Source of the DNA: Parasutterella muris
Lineage (GTDB): Bacteria > Pseudomonadota > Gammaproteobacteria > Burkholderiales > Burkholderiaceae_F
Length of the DNA stretch: 64,000 bases
Assembly (NCBI RefSeq): GCF_009767915.1
Contig: NZ_WSRP01000011.1
Span: forward strand, 1 to 64,000
Direction of reading: 5' to 3'
Below are positions 16,690 through 26,253 of the stretch, in pieces. The notes under the pieces are model-generated. The model saw only the letters and a program-made list of their open reading frames with translations. It was not told the DNA's origin and searched no databases. The translations under genes were made by a program, and so were the position numbers. Positions within the stretch are counted from its first letter, which is position 1; every line of letters begins with the position of its first letter.

Positions 16690-18336
16690 ATGAAAACGCC
16701 CGATTCCGCGCGCATTCTCGAAATTCTAAAGCAGCTTTGCGCAATTGCTTCTGTTTCCGGTCGAGCCGAACAGGAGAACCGCTGCGCTCAATATATTGCC
16801 GATTTTCTTAATCGTCTCATCCCGGAATCCGAAGGCCGCCTCTCGGTCAGATTGGTTCCCTGTGAGGGAGACGCGCTGGGACGAAATGCGGTGATTGCCC
16901 TTTTGAGGGCTTCGCGGGCAACCGACAAGACGATTATTCTGACCGGCCATTTTGATGTTGTGGATACAGCGGTCTGCGGCGAACTTCGCGAGCAGGCTTT
17001 TAATCCCGACGCTTACACAGAATCTCTGAAAGGCTTCGCGATTTCTCAGGAAGCGAAGAAAGATCTGGAAAGCGGCAACTGGCTCTTCGGACGCGGAACG
17101 ATGGATATGAAGGCGGGACTTGCTCTTTTTCTTGCCTCAATGGAGCAATGGATCAGAGACCGAGATCTCGCAGTCAACATTCTCTTTTGGGCGGTTCCGG
17201 ATGAGGAAGCCAACAGCGCGGGCATGATCGGAAGTCTGAGAGCTTTCAGTGATTTATGCCGCAGCGAACATTTAAAGTGTGTTGCTGCGCTGACCGGAGA
17301 ACCGTGTTTCTGGACTTCCGAGACGGAAATGACCGAAGCGGTTCGTCCATATTATTTGGGGACTACCGGAAAACTCATGCCGTTTTTCTATGCACTCGGG
17401 AAACCCGCACATGTCGGCAATTATTTCGAAGGCTTGAATGCCGCTCTCATGCTGAGTGAAATCGTTACCGAAGCGGAGACGGATATCAAACTCTTTGAAG
17501 GTGAGGGGCTTGATTTGCTTGCTCCGCCGACCTGTCTGTATATGCAGGTCAGACGCGAAAGCTATTCGGTCACGCTGCCCGAAGCGGCAGTGGCGTACTT
17601 CAACGTTTTAACCGCCCGAAAAGATGTCGAAGACATTATGCGCTGGGCATGCCTGACAGCGGCGAGCGGAACCGCAAAGACCAGAAGAAGAATCGAAGAA
17701 GCGCGCCTCTTTGCCCTCACAAAAGGCGCGGATTATCCGGATTGCCCGCAGGTGAATATTCTTCAGTACAAGCTTTTGAGAAAAATGGCGGCAGCCAAAT
17801 GCAAAGAGCGTTTTGAGGAGGAACTGGCCGGTTTCTGGAAGAGTGTTCCTTCAGACATCGATGCCCGGGAAGCGGCGATCAAAGAATGCGAATGGCTGAT
17901 CAGCAAAGCGAATCCGCCTCGTCCCGCGATCATTGTGGGACTTCTGCCTCCGTACTATCCCGCCAGAGTCAACCGCAGCGCCTCGGAAGAAGAGCGCGAG
18001 CTCAGAAGCCGGATGGAAGAAGTGGTGGCGCAGGCCAAAGAGATGAGTTCCGACGGTGCGGTGCGCATGCATGAGGTATTCGGAGGAATTTCCGATCTCT
18101 CGTTCCTCGGCTTTAAAACGTTGAACGAACAGGCCTTGAGAGCGGCGCCAAACATGGCCGGCTGGGGCAGAGTATTCCATCTTCCGACCGACATTGATTT
18201 CAGTGAAGAGATTCCGGTCGCGAATATGGGCCCCGCGGGCAGGGACGCGCATCAGATGACTGAAAGACTTGAGCTGGATTATTCGCTCAATATCGCGCCG
18301 AAACTGCTTTTGGAATTAATCCGCAAACTCTCCTAA
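16690..18336 (+). CDS. M20-family peptidase, RocB-like
   Basis: The protein has 548 residues, close to RocB (arginine-utilisation protein) in length and in its N-terminal motifs. Metal-site residues typical of M20 enzymes are visible: His in LTGHFDVVD, Asp in FGRGTMDMKAGLA, Glu-Glu in AVPDEEANSAGM, Glu in LTGEPCFW and the late His in AGRDAHQMTERL. It is cytoplasmic with no signal peptide. The family's exact substrate is unknown; RocB is only genetically tied to arginine use in Bacillus. It stands alone, between the ccm-like trio and glnS, and a bidirectional terminator follows. It fits an amino-acid-fermenting life style. Confidence 0.78.
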   Translation: MKTPDSARILEILKQLCAIASVSGRAEQENRCAQYIADFLNRLIPESEGRLSVRLVPCEGDALGRNAVIALLRASRATDKTIILTGHFDVVDTAVCGELREQAFNPDAYTESLKGFAISQEAKKDLESGNWLFGRGTMDMKAGLALFLASMEQWIRDRDLAVNILFWAVPDEEANSAGMIGSLRAFSDLCRSEHLKCVAALTGEPCFWTSETEMTEAVRPYYLGTTGKLMPFFYALGKPAHVGNYFEGLNAALMLSEIVTEAETDIKLFEGEGLDLLAPPTCLYMQVRRESYSVTLPEAAVAYFNVLTARKDVEDIMRWACLTAASGTAKTRRRIEEARLFALTKGADYPDCPQVNILQYKLLRKMAAAKCKERFEEELAGFWKSVPSDIDAREAAIKECEWLISKANPPRPAIIVGLLPPYYPARVNRSASEEERELRSRMEEVVAQAKEMSSDGAVRMHEVFGGISDLSFLGFKTLNEQALRAAPNMAGWGRVFHLPTDIDFSEEIPVANMGPAGRDAHQMTERLELDYSLNIAPKLLLELIRKLS

Positions 18337-18343
18337 AAACACC

Positions 18344-18366
18344 AAAGCCCGCTTGTTGCGGGCTTT
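18344..18366. terminator. Bidirectional terminator between rocB-like gene and glnS
   Basis: AAAGCCCGC (18344-18352) and GCGGGCTTT (18358-18366) form a perfect 9-bp stem with a TTGTT loop. A/T-rich flanks on both sides allow it to serve both convergent genes. Confidence 0.75.
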
Positions 18367-18386
18367 AGTGACTGAGGACTGCGGAA

Positions 18387-18417
18387 TTTACTGCGGCGCA
18401 TCCCGCACCGCAGTAAA
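18387..18417. repeat. Perfect inverted repeat after glnS
   Basis: TTTACTGCGG (18387-18396) and CCGCAGTAAA (18408-18417) are perfect 10-bp arms around an 11-base loop, starting 5 bases beyond the glnS stop. It lacks a T-run on either strand, so it may protect the mRNA 3' end or be an extra stem in front of the terminator at 18344. Confidence 0.6.
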
Positions 18418-18421
18418 CCGA

Positions 18422-20500
18422 CTATTTGCCGAAGCTGTCCTTAAGGGCAACGGCAAGGTTGAATACAAGATTATCTGCGGAGAAGTCCTTCTGATCGGCG
18501 ACATAGTAGCCGTTGCGCTCAAACTGGAAGCGATCTTCTGGTTTGGCAAGCTTCAGAGAGGGTTCAACGTAGGATTTGCAGACTGTCTTGCTGTCCTTAT
18601 TGATGAGTGTGCGGAAATCTTCCTCTCCGCTGTCAGGTTTCGGAACGCTGAATAAGCGGTCGTACAGTCTGATCTCGGCAGGCAGCGCCTCCTTACAGGA
18701 GAGCCAATGGATTGCAGCCTTCGTCTTGACGTTGTTGGCGCCGGCCGAACCGCTGCGGGTTTCCGGATAGTACTTGGCGTGGACTGTGACGACTTTGCCG
18801 TCCGCATCTTTTTCCACAGAGGTGGCTTCAACCACGTAGGCATGACGCAGACGGACCGGTATTGCGGGCTTCTCTGCAGTTGCCAGAGTAAGACGGCGAT
18901 AGCCTTTCGGAGGATTTTCCGAGAAGTCGGAGCGCTCAATCCAAAGTTCCTTAGAGAACATCAGGCTGCGCGAGCCTCTTTCAGGATGCTGCGGATGATT
19001 CGGCGTTTCAACCTCTTCGGTCTGATCTTCCGGATAGTTGTCGATGACCAGTTTGATCGGGTCTTGCACGGCAATTCTTCTGTCGGCCTGAGCGTCAAGA
19101 ACTTCTCTGAGGGCACCTTCCAGCACAGAGTGGTCAATCCATGCACCGGTCTGTTTAGAAACTCCGATTCTTTCACAGAAGAGTCGGATCGCCTCAGGTG
19201 AGTAGCCGCGGCGGCGAAGACCGACGAGTGTCGGCATGCGCGGGTCATCCCAGCCGTCGACCAGACCTTCTTTGACGAGCGCGATCAGTTTGCGCTTGCT
19301 CATGACCACATAAGTTAAGTTCAGGCGATTGAATTCGTACTGATGCGGAAGCAGGAAGTAGTTAGCTTTGACCGTCTGACTCAGAACATCCTGAAGCAGC
19401 GGAGTGAAGACGGCCGGGTTTGCGCTGACCGCATCAAGAACTGTTTTAGCGGTTTCCGCGCTGAGTTTCGCCGGGTCTTCTTTGATCGCCGTCAGAATTT
19501 CAAAGACCTTTCTTTCATCAGCGGTCTGTCCGAGTTTCCACTTGAATTTAACCGCGGCTTCCATAAAGGGCTTCTGCGCTTCAAAGTCTTTGCCAGCAAG
19601 CTCACCGATATAAGCGGCGGCTTTTTCAAAAAGCGGAGCTCGGGTGATTGGAACTGAGCGTTCGGTAGCCCAATTGTAGAAAGCACGCTGATCTTCGAAT
19701 TCCAGCGTGCAGATCGAGTGCGTAATATTTTCCAGAACGTCTTCGAGCGGATGCGCGAAGGTATACATCGGATAGATGCACCACTTATTGCCTGTGCGGT
19801 GGTGTTCGGCAAAACGAATACGGTAGATCGCCGGGTCACGCAGATTGATATTGCGGGAAGCCATATCGATCTTGCTGCGGACAACCATGCTGCCTTCAGG
19901 ATGTTTGCCTTCTCTCATCTCGCGGAAAATGCGAAGATTTTCTTCCGGAGAACGGTCGCGGTACGGAGAGTTGACACCGGGAGACTTGAGCGTGCCGCGG
20001 TTTTCACGAATTTCGTCTGCGCTCTGTTCGTCAACATAAGCGCAGCCGATCTTGATTAAATGCTCCGCGATCTCATACATGTAATCAAAGTAATCGCTCG
20101 CGAAGTAGTAGTTGATTTCTTTATCGTCTTTCCAATCAAAGCCGAGCCAATTGACAGAGCCTAAGATGGAGTCGACATACTCCTGATCTTCTTTGACGGG
20201 GTTCGTATCGTCAAAGCGCATGTGGCAGCGGCCCTGATAGTCTTTGGCTAAACCGAAGTTAATGCAAATACTTTTGGCGTGACCGATGTGAAGATAACCG
20301 TTGGGTTCCGGCGGGAAACGCAGACGAACTTTGGCTTCGTCAACCGGTCCTTCCATTTGCTCGGTGTAGGTGCCGGGAGCGCCCCTCCAGTGACGGGGTT
20401 CATTTGTCCCCTGTTCCAGATCTTCGTTAATGATATTGCGAAGAAAATTTGTAATGTGGCTGGATGCCGTCTTTTCTGTAGTATCGCTCATTGTTTTCAA
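18422..20500 (-). CDS. glnS: Glutaminyl-tRNA synthetase with internal insertion
   Basis: The protein has 692 residues, against about 554 in E. coli. The class I signatures are HIGH (residues 71-74, GYLHIGHAKS) and VMSKRKL (399-405), and FDDTNP and the GlnRS anticodon-binding beta-barrels follow. The enzyme charges tRNA(Gln) with glutamine. Between CTLEFEDQRAFYNW (264-277) and HQYEFNRLNL (386-395), where E. coli GlnRS has only about ten residues, there is an insertion of about 100 residues (roughly 287-385), largely helical. An in-frame ATG at residue 4 is an alternative start. The gene is monocistronic. Confidence 0.93.
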   Translation of the reverse strand: MKTMSDTTEKTASSHITNFLRNIINEDLEQGTNEPRHWRGAPGTYTEQMEGPVDEAKVRLRFPPEPNGYLHIGHAKSICINFGLAKDYQGRCHMRFDDTNPVKEDQEYVDSILGSVNWLGFDWKDDKEINYYFASDYFDYMYEIAEHLIKIGCAYVDEQSADEIRENRGTLKSPGVNSPYRDRSPEENLRIFREMREGKHPEGSMVVRSKIDMASRNINLRDPAIYRIRFAEHHRTGNKWCIYPMYTFAHPLEDVLENITHSICTLEFEDQRAFYNWATERSVPITRAPLFEKAAAYIGELAGKDFEAQKPFMEAAVKFKWKLGQTADERKVFEILTAIKEDPAKLSAETAKTVLDAVSANPAVFTPLLQDVLSQTVKANYFLLPHQYEFNRLNLTYVVMSKRKLIALVKEGLVDGWDDPRMPTLVGLRRRGYSPEAIRLFCERIGVSKQTGAWIDHSVLEGALREVLDAQADRRIAVQDPIKLVIDNYPEDQTEEVETPNHPQHPERGSRSLMFSKELWIERSDFSENPPKGYRRLTLATAEKPAIPVRLRHAYVVEATSVEKDADGKVVTVHAKYYPETRSGSAGANNVKTKAAIHWLSCKEALPAEIRLYDRLFSVPKPDSGEEDFRTLINKDSKTVCKSYVEPSLKLAKPEDRFQFERNGYYVADQKDFSADNLVFNLAVALKDSFGK

Positions 20501-20554
20501 TCGGTTTGAATAGATTCAGACTTTTTATTTTACCGTTTTAAAGACTGAATCGCC

Positions 20555-22063
20555 TTAATCTTCCTGGAATGCGGTTTCTCTGGTCTTCTTAATGCTCGGA
20601 AGCAGAATCAGAAGAAGCAGGAAGAGCGCGAACATCAGAAGCACAAGTGAGATCGGACGTGTCAGGAAGGTCGTCGGGTCACCGCGGGAGAGCAGCATGG
20701 CTCGGCGAAGGTTTTCTTCCATCATGGGTCCGAGGATGAAGCCTAAGATCAGAGGCGCCGGTTCGCATTTCAGTTTGTAGAAGAGGTAGCCGAGGGCGCC
20801 GCAGACAATCGTGATGTAAACGTCAAACGGATTGTTATTGATGGAGTACACGCCGATGCAGCAGAAAGTCAGAATCATCGGGTAGAGCAGACTGTAAGGA
20901 ATTCTGAGCAGCTGCACCCAGATGCCGATCAGCGGAAGATTCAAAATGACAAGCATCAGGTTGCCAATCCACATGGAGACAACCAGCCCCCAGAAGAGGG
21001 AGGGGTTGGAGCTCATCACCTGCGGGCCCGGTGTGATGTTGTGAATCATCAGGGCGCCGATCATCAGCGCCATTGTGGCGTTGCAGGGAATGCCCAGCGT
21101 CAGCATCGGAATAAAGCTGGTCTGCGCTCCGGCGTTGTTCGCGGATTCGGGGCCCGCGACGCCGGCAATGTTGCCATGGCCGAAAGGCGGTTTCGCGTTC
21201 TCGCCTGCGACTTTCTTTTCCAGTGTGTAAGACGCGAAAGACGCAAGCAGAGCGCCCCCGCCGGGAAGGATGCCGAGGAAAGAACCGAGCAGGGTTCCGC
21301 GTGTAATGGCGGGCGCAGCTGCCATCAGCTCCTTAAACGAAGGCCAAATAGAGCCCACTTTCTCTGTTAAAGATTCTCGGGTTTCACCTTTGGAAAGGTT
21401 CACGATAATTTCGGTGAATCCGAAGAGACCCATGGAGATTGCGACGAAGTCGATGCCGTCCTGAAGCTCGGGCACGCCAAAGTCAAAGCGGAACGCGCCG
21501 GAGTTGACGTCAGCGCCGATAATGCCGAGCAGCAGACCGAGGATGATCATGGCAAACGCCTTGAGAACCGAGCCGTTGGCAAGAACAACCGCTCCGACAA
21601 GGCCGAGCACCATCAGACTGAAGTATTCCGCAGGGCCGAATTTAAAGGCAAGTTCGATCAGCGGGGGAGCGAATGCGGCAACGAGAACCGTAGCAAAGCA
21701 GCCTGCGATAAATGATCCGATGGCCGAGAGCCCGAGGGCGGTGCCGGCCTTGCCTTGACGCGCCATCTGATACCCGTCAAGACAGGTCACGACAGAAGCA
21801 GATTCTCCTGGGAGGTTGACGAGAATAGCTGTTGTGGAACCGCCGTACTGAGAACCGTAATAAATGCCCGCGAGCATAATCAGCGCGGAAGTCGGATCGA
21901 GAGAGTAGGTGATCGGGAGCAGCATCGCGAGAGTTGCGACGGGACCAAGACCCGGCAGAACCCCGATCAGCGTACCGAGCGTGACGCCGATGAAACAGTA
22001 AAGAAGATTGTGCAGTGAGAGGGCGGTTGTGAAGCCGATCGCAAGATTATTAATTAAATCCAT
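20555..22063 (-). CDS. tctA: Tripartite tricarboxylate transporter large membrane subunit TctA
   Basis: The protein has 502 residues with about 12 transmembrane segments and the TctA motifs GVLPGLGPVATLAMLLP (N-terminal) and GILPGGGALLASF (mid-protein repeat). It is the permease of a TTT system that imports a carboxylate using the periplasmic TctC protein. It is the last gene of tctC-tctB-tctA and lies 15 bases after tctB. Betaproteobacteria carry many such systems, and the substrate cannot be told from the sequence. Confidence 0.92.
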   Translation of the reverse strand: MDLINNLAIGFTTALSLHNLLYCFIGVTLGTLIGVLPGLGPVATLAMLLPITYSLDPTSALIMLAGIYYGSQYGGSTTAILVNLPGESASVVTCLDGYQMARQGKAGTALGLSAIGSFIAGCFATVLVAAFAPPLIELAFKFGPAEYFSLMVLGLVGAVVLANGSVLKAFAMIILGLLLGIIGADVNSGAFRFDFGVPELQDGIDFVAISMGLFGFTEIIVNLSKGETRESLTEKVGSIWPSFKELMAAAPAITRGTLLGSFLGILPGGGALLASFASYTLEKKVAGENAKPPFGHGNIAGVAGPESANNAGAQTSFIPMLTLGIPCNATMALMIGALMIHNITPGPQVMSSNPSLFWGLVVSMWIGNLMLVILNLPLIGIWVQLLRIPYSLLYPMILTFCCIGVYSINNNPFDVYITIVCGALGYLFYKLKCEPAPLILGFILGPMMEENLRRAMLLSRGDPTTFLTRPISLVLLMFALFLLLLILLPSIKKTRETAFQED

Positions 22064-22078
22064 CTCAGACCTCTCGAA

Positions 22079-22549
22079 TTATTGAACCAGGAAGGCGGGC
22101 CAAATCGGTACCATAAGGTTGAGCCCGAAAACGAAAATAAGCCAGACAAGCGCGCTGAGAAATACGCAGAGAATCAGCGTCGGCTTCCAGCGGAAAGGCA
22201 GATTGCCGAAGGAGGACAGAAATACCATGATCGCGGTCGCCGGAATCAGTCCGGCCGGCCGCAGCAGTACCGCAAAAATAGCGACGGAGCCGAGAATGAC
22301 GATAAAACTGTACCAGTCAAATCGGCCGAACTTTCCGCCGTCATCTTCTTCGCTTTTGAAAAGAAGCGATTTCAGCGTGATTAAGAGACCAAGGAGGAAC
22401 AGAAATCCGCCGAGGAGCATCGGAAAATATCCCGGCCCCATTCGAGAGGCGGATCCGAGTTCGTAATGCGTGATGGAATATAAACAGAAGAATGCGCCGA
22501 AACCCATAAATAAAAGGCCGGCCCAAAAATCTCTTTGGTCTTTAATCAT
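22079..22549 (-). CDS. tctB: Tripartite tricarboxylate transporter small membrane subunit TctB
   Basis: The protein has 156 residues with four hydrophobic segments and the usual start (a short cytoplasmic stretch with RDFWAGLLFMGFGAFF). It is the small membrane partner of TctA. It lies between tctC and tctA, with a hairpin in the tctC-tctB gap. Confidence 0.88.
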   Translation of the reverse strand: MIKDQRDFWAGLLFMGFGAFFCLYSITHYELGSASRMGPGYFPMLLGGFLFLLGLLITLKSLLFKSEEDDGGKFGRFDWYSFIVILGSVAIFAVLLRPAGLIPATAIMVFLSSFGNLPFRWKPTLILCVFLSALVWLIFVFGLNLMVPIWPAFLVQ

Positions 22550-22565
22550 GGCTGCAAAATAAAGA

Positions 22566-22588
22566 AGAAGGCTGCAAAACAGCCTTCT
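22566..22588 (-). terminator. Intercistronic hairpin between tctC and tctB
   Basis: Read on the minus strand, AGAAGGCTG and CAGCCTTCT pair around a TTTTG loop and are followed by TCTTTATTTT. It looks like a partial terminator that would let the binding protein TctC be made in excess over TctB and TctA. Confidence 0.6.
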
Positions 22589-22608
22589 GAGGTTAAAGAT
22601 AAAAATGG

Positions 22609-23589
22609 TTAGTCGATTTTAGCGCCGCTTGCCGCAACGATCTTCTTATACTTAGCCATTTCTTCTTTGACAAAGCTGCCAAGTTCGGCCGGTGTTCCGG
22701 CTTTTTCCTGTGCGCCCATGGTTTCAAAGCGCTTGGCCATGGACTGAGACTTGATAGCTTTGACAAATGCTTTGTTCAGCTTATCGAGCTCTTTCTGGTT
22801 CAGACCTGCGGGAGCGAAGAAAGCGTACCAAGTGGAGATATCAAATCTGGGAACTCCGGCTTCAGCCATTGTCGGAACATCCGGCAGGGCAGGCGCTCTG
22901 AAGCTTGTTGTGACGGCAAGCGGAATGAGTTTGCCGGCTTTGATGTCCGCGGAAGCGGAGGCAAGATTGTCAAAAATGAGGTCGGTATCACCGGCGAGAA
23001 CACTCATTCTCGCAGCGGCTGCGCCCTTGAACGGAATATGGACGAGCTTGATGCCGGAATCGGCTTTCAGCAGTTCGCCCGACATGTGGCCGGCTGAGCC
23101 GTTGCCGCCAGAGGCGTAATTGAGTTTGTCCGGGTTCTTTTTAGCGTAAGCGATCAGGTCTTTGACGTTCTTGATACCGGTTTCTTTAGAGAACTTGGGT
23201 GTAATGACAAGAACGTTCGGAGTCTGAGCGATCAGAGTGATCGGAGTGAAGTCCTTAATCGGGTCGTAAGGAAGCTTACTGAAGAGATTCGGGTTCACCG
23301 CGTGTGTGGCCAGGGCGCCCATGACAATGGTCTTGCCGTCCGGAGACTGTTTGGCGACATAGTCAACACCGATGTTGCCGCCGGCACCCGGCTTGTTTTC
23401 AACAATAATATTTCCGAGATCGGCGCGGGCTTCTTCTGCAACAGCTCGGGCGGTCACGTCAAGCGGTCCTCCGGGAGGATAAGGAACGATGATGCGGATC
23501 GGATCGTCCGCGAAGGAAATTCCCGGGATAAGAGCGGAGCCCATGGCGGCAGCGCCCATGAGGCAGATTTTTCTTCTAGTAAATGTCAT
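22609..23589 (-). CDS. tctC: TctC (Bug family) periplasmic substrate-binding protein
   Basis: The protein has 326 residues. A signal peptide of about 27 residues ends ISFA-DDP and carries two arginines (FTRRKICLMG); it is probably Sec-exported, with Tat export possible. The mature chain has the Bug-family hallmarks IRIIVPYPPGGPLDVTAR and VENKPGAGGNIG and, near the middle, YASGGNGSAGHMSGELL. It captures a carboxylate in the periplasm for TctAB. First gene of the operon. The ligand is not predictable. Confidence 0.9.
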   Translation of the reverse strand: MTFTRRKICLMGAAAMGSALIPGISFADDPIRIIVPYPPGGPLDVTARAVAEEARADLGNIIVENKPGAGGNIGVDYVAKQSPDGKTIVMGALATHAVNPNLFSKLPYDPIKDFTPITLIAQTPNVLVITPKFSKETGIKNVKDLIAYAKKNPDKLNYASGGNGSAGHMSGELLKADSGIKLVHIPFKGAAAARMSVLAGDTDLIFDNLASASADIKAGKLIPLAVTTSFRAPALPDVPTMAEAGVPRFDISTWYAFFAPAGLNQKELDKLNKAFVKAIKSQSMAKRFETMGAQEKAGTPAELGSFVKEEMAKYKKIVAASGAKID

Positions 23590-23963
23590 TTCTCACCTAT
23601 TAGTAGGAAGATTTGTTAAAAAGCAGATACAAGCCTACATTCTCAACATTCTAAGAAAAAAATACCTCTCTATCTGAAATATTAATGAAAAGACACTCGG
23701 CTACTAGGGTAAAACAGTACATTTTCCCTTTTCTATTCCGTATTTCGGTAAAAATTCTCGTTACTGCGGATTTTTGTGACTGATTTTTGCTGAAAAGAAA
23801 GGGTACGAGAGCTTTTCTCATTGCGCACAGCTTGTTGTTTTGCGTTCTAGTGATCAGAGAAGGAGGGAGCTGCGCTCATTTACTTATGCGCGCAGTGTGT
23901 TTCAGGCGCATTTAAGGAGAAGAAATTAATATTTTAGCGTCAGGAGAGATGCGGTACTTAGCT
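23590..23963. other. Intergenic region upstream of tctC
   Basis: About 370 AT-rich bases lie between tctC and fnr, both on the minus strand. It should hold the tctC promoter and the fnr 3' end. I see no gene and no strong terminator. One short imperfect stem (GAGAGCTTTTCTC near 23808) is present. Confidence 0.35.
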
Positions 23964-24701
23964 TTAAATCCGCTTGTGCTCTTGGAGGATGGAGCGTAGT
24001 CCTTTCGGGTTGACGATATGGACGTGCTTTTGATGGATTTCAATTAGTCCGAGTTCTGTGAATTTGGAAAGAGCACGGCTGATGGTTTCCAGTTTTAAAC
24101 CTAAGAAGCTGCCGATATCGGCGCGCGTCATTCTCAGGACAAACTCTGTGCGTGAGAAACCTCTGGTTTCAAAGCGCTTGGACAGGCTGAGAAGAAAAGC
24201 GGCAAGCCGCTCAGTGGAGCTCATGGAGCCGAGCATCAGCAGATTATGGTGCTGCAGAACGATTTCCCGGCTGAAGAGTCGGCGTACATGCGAATCAATC
24301 GCCGGGCTTTGTCCGCAGAGGGCTTCAAGGTCTTCATAGGGCATGACGCAAACTTCGCTGTCCTCCAGCGCGGTTGCGGTGCATGTATGAAAGCCGTGGT
24401 ATATGCCGTCAATGCCGAGCATTTCGCCGGACATATTGAATCCGATGACCTGCTCTCGGCCTTCGTCGGTGACAATGGAGCTTTTGACGGAACCGAGCTT
24501 GACGATATACAGAAAGCGGAGCGGATCGCCGGCATGGAAGAGTCGGCTGCCCTTACTGATTTTTTTGTTGAAGGTGACGATGTTTGAACAGTTAACGAAT
24601 TCTTCGTTCGAGAGGCCTTCGGGCAGACAGAGCGTTTTTTGTTTGCAGGCGCTGCAATCGGGCGGCAGGAAGGGTGTTTCGTTAAGTTCGGTTAAATTCA
24701 T
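23964..24701 (-). CDS. fnr: FNR-type oxygen-sensing transcription regulator
   Basis: From the ATG at 24701 the protein has 245 residues; an upstream in-frame TTG at 24776 is less likely. Cys16, Cys19 and Cys25 (CSACKQKTLC) and Cys118 (SEVCVMP) match the four [4Fe-4S] ligands of E. coli FNR in number and spacing. A cyclic-nucleotide-like beta-roll is followed by the helix-turn-helix DIGSFLGLKLETISRAL, whose Glu and Ser-Arg fit recognition of a TTGAT-N4-ATCAA site. It should switch on anaerobic respiration genes. It is divergent from hemN, as is common in proteobacteria. I saw no perfect FNR box in the shared gap. Confidence 0.9.
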   Translation of the reverse strand: MNLTELNETPFLPPDCSACKQKTLCLPEGLSNEEFVNCSNIVTFNKKISKGSRLFHAGDPLRFLYIVKLGSVKSSIVTDEGREQVIGFNMSGEMLGIDGIYHGFHTCTATALEDSEVCVMPYEDLEALCGQSPAIDSHVRRLFSREIVLQHHNLLMLGSMSSTERLAAFLLSLSKRFETRGFSRTEFVLRMTRADIGSFLGLKLETISRALSKFTELGLIEIHQKHVHIVNPKGLRSILQEHKRI

Positions 24702-24843
24702 CACTTGTATGATTGCTGTGCCGAGGTTTGTCTTAAACTCACGGAATTTATAAACAATCCGCTGGATAGTCTGCAATAGACTGATGCGGTGATGATATCA
24801 GAACTTAGTTAATTTCAATAGCCTTTAGAGGCGAAGGAAAACG

Positions 24844-26235
24844 ATGAAAAAAAACTCACTCCTATCGGTAGAATTTCCTGATCTGGAATTGCTGCAGCGA
24901 TTCGATGTTCCGGGTCCGCGCTATACGTCATATCCGACTGCGGACCGTTTCAGCAAAGACTTCGGCGCAAAGGATTTTGAGTCGGTTTTAGCTGCTCGTC
25001 CCGAAGGCAGAGACCTGTCCATCTACGTGCATATCCCCTTCTGCTCGAACATCTGCTATTTCTGCGGATGCAATAAGGAAGTCACGAAAGACCATTCCCG
25101 TTCCAAGGAATACATTGAAGTGCTCGCTATGGAATGCGACAACGTCGCGAAGGTCCTCGGCGGAAGCAGAAAAGTTGAACAGCTTCATTTCGGCGGCGGC
25201 TCTCCGACTTTCCTGAATAACGATGAAATTCTCGAGGTCATGCGCGTCATTACGGAGCGTTTTCCTCTGGCCGAAGGAGCGGAAGTTTCGGTTGAAGTCG
25301 ATCCGAGAACGACTCCGGTCGATAAAGTCGCCGCGCTTGCCAAGGCCGGCTTTAACCGCATGAGCGTGGGTGTTCAGGATTTCAACGAACGTGTTCAGAT
25401 TGCGATTAACCGTGTTCAGCCGTTTGAGCAGACTAAGGCGGTTTTTGACGCGGCAAGAGCCAACGGTTTCCACTCTATTAATATGGACCTTATCTACGGT
25501 CTTCCCTTCCAGAGCAGAGAAACCTTTGCGCACACGCTTGACAAAGTAATTGAGCTGAGCCCTGATCGTATTGCGCTGTACCACTATGCGCACCTGCCCG
25601 AACATTTCAAGGCGCAGAGAAGAATTAACGCGGCGGACCTGCCTCCCTCTCCGGAGAAAGTCGGCATTATGATGGATGCGATCACCCGTCTGTCCGAATC
25701 CGGCTACCACTATATCGGCATGGATCATTTTGCCAAACGCACTGATGAGCTTGCAAAAGCTCAGGAAGAGGGCACTCTGCAGAGAAATTTCCAGGGCTAC
25801 TCCACAAAACCTGAGTGTGACATGGTTGCGCTCGGCGTTTCTTCGATCAGCAAGGTTCACGGCTGCTATGCGGCAAATCCCCGCGATCTGCCTTCTTACT
25901 ATGAAAAAGTCCGTTCCGGCGCTCTTGCGACGGTACGCGGCTATCTTCTCAATGACGACGACAAACTGCGCTCAAAAGTCATCATGGAATTGATGTGCCA
26001 GTTCAGAGTTGTGAAAGCGGACATTGAGAAGCAGTTCGGCATCAATTTCAACGAATACTTCGATTTTGAGCTGAATAATCTCAAGCATTTTGAGAAAGAA
26101 GGATTGGTAACGCTCGCCGAAGACGCCGTCTCGGTGACTCCAAAGGGCAAACTGCTTGTCCGTGCTGTGGCGATGAATTTCGACCGCTATCTGCGCGAGG
26201 ATGAACGAGTCAGACGTTACTCCCGTATTGTCTAG
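24844..26235 (+). CDS. hemN: Oxygen-independent coproporphyrinogen III oxidase
   Basis: The protein has 463 residues and is a radical SAM enzyme. The cluster motif is CSNICYFC within YVHIPFCSNICYFCGC, and LHFGGGSPTFL and NMDLIYGLPFQ are typical. It decarboxylates coproporphyrinogen III to protoporphyrinogen IX without oxygen and so supplies haem for the c-type cytochromes during anaerobic growth. AGGCGAAGGA precedes the ATG. It is divergent from fnr and monocistronic, with a terminator at 26254. Confidence 0.95.
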   Translation: MKKNSLLSVEFPDLELLQRFDVPGPRYTSYPTADRFSKDFGAKDFESVLAARPEGRDLSIYVHIPFCSNICYFCGCNKEVTKDHSRSKEYIEVLAMECDNVAKVLGGSRKVEQLHFGGGSPTFLNNDEILEVMRVITERFPLAEGAEVSVEVDPRTTPVDKVAALAKAGFNRMSVGVQDFNERVQIAINRVQPFEQTKAVFDAARANGFHSINMDLIYGLPFQSRETFAHTLDKVIELSPDRIALYHYAHLPEHFKAQRRINAADLPPSPEKVGIMMDAITRLSESGYHYIGMDHFAKRTDELAKAQEEGTLQRNFQGYSTKPECDMVALGVSSISKVHGCYAANPRDLPSYYEKVRSGALATVRGYLLNDDDKLRSKVIMELMCQFRVVKADIEKQFGINFNEYFDFELNNLKHFEKEGLVTLAEDAVSVTPKGKLLVRAVAMNFDRYLREDERVRRYSRIV

Positions 26236-26253
26236 GTCAGCTGATCACAGGAA

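Noticed and set aside
24795-24812. FNR-box-like sequence GTGATGATATCAG between fnr and hemN
   Set aside because: The spacing between half-sites is three rather than four bases and the first half-site is imperfect, so it is not counted as a binding site.
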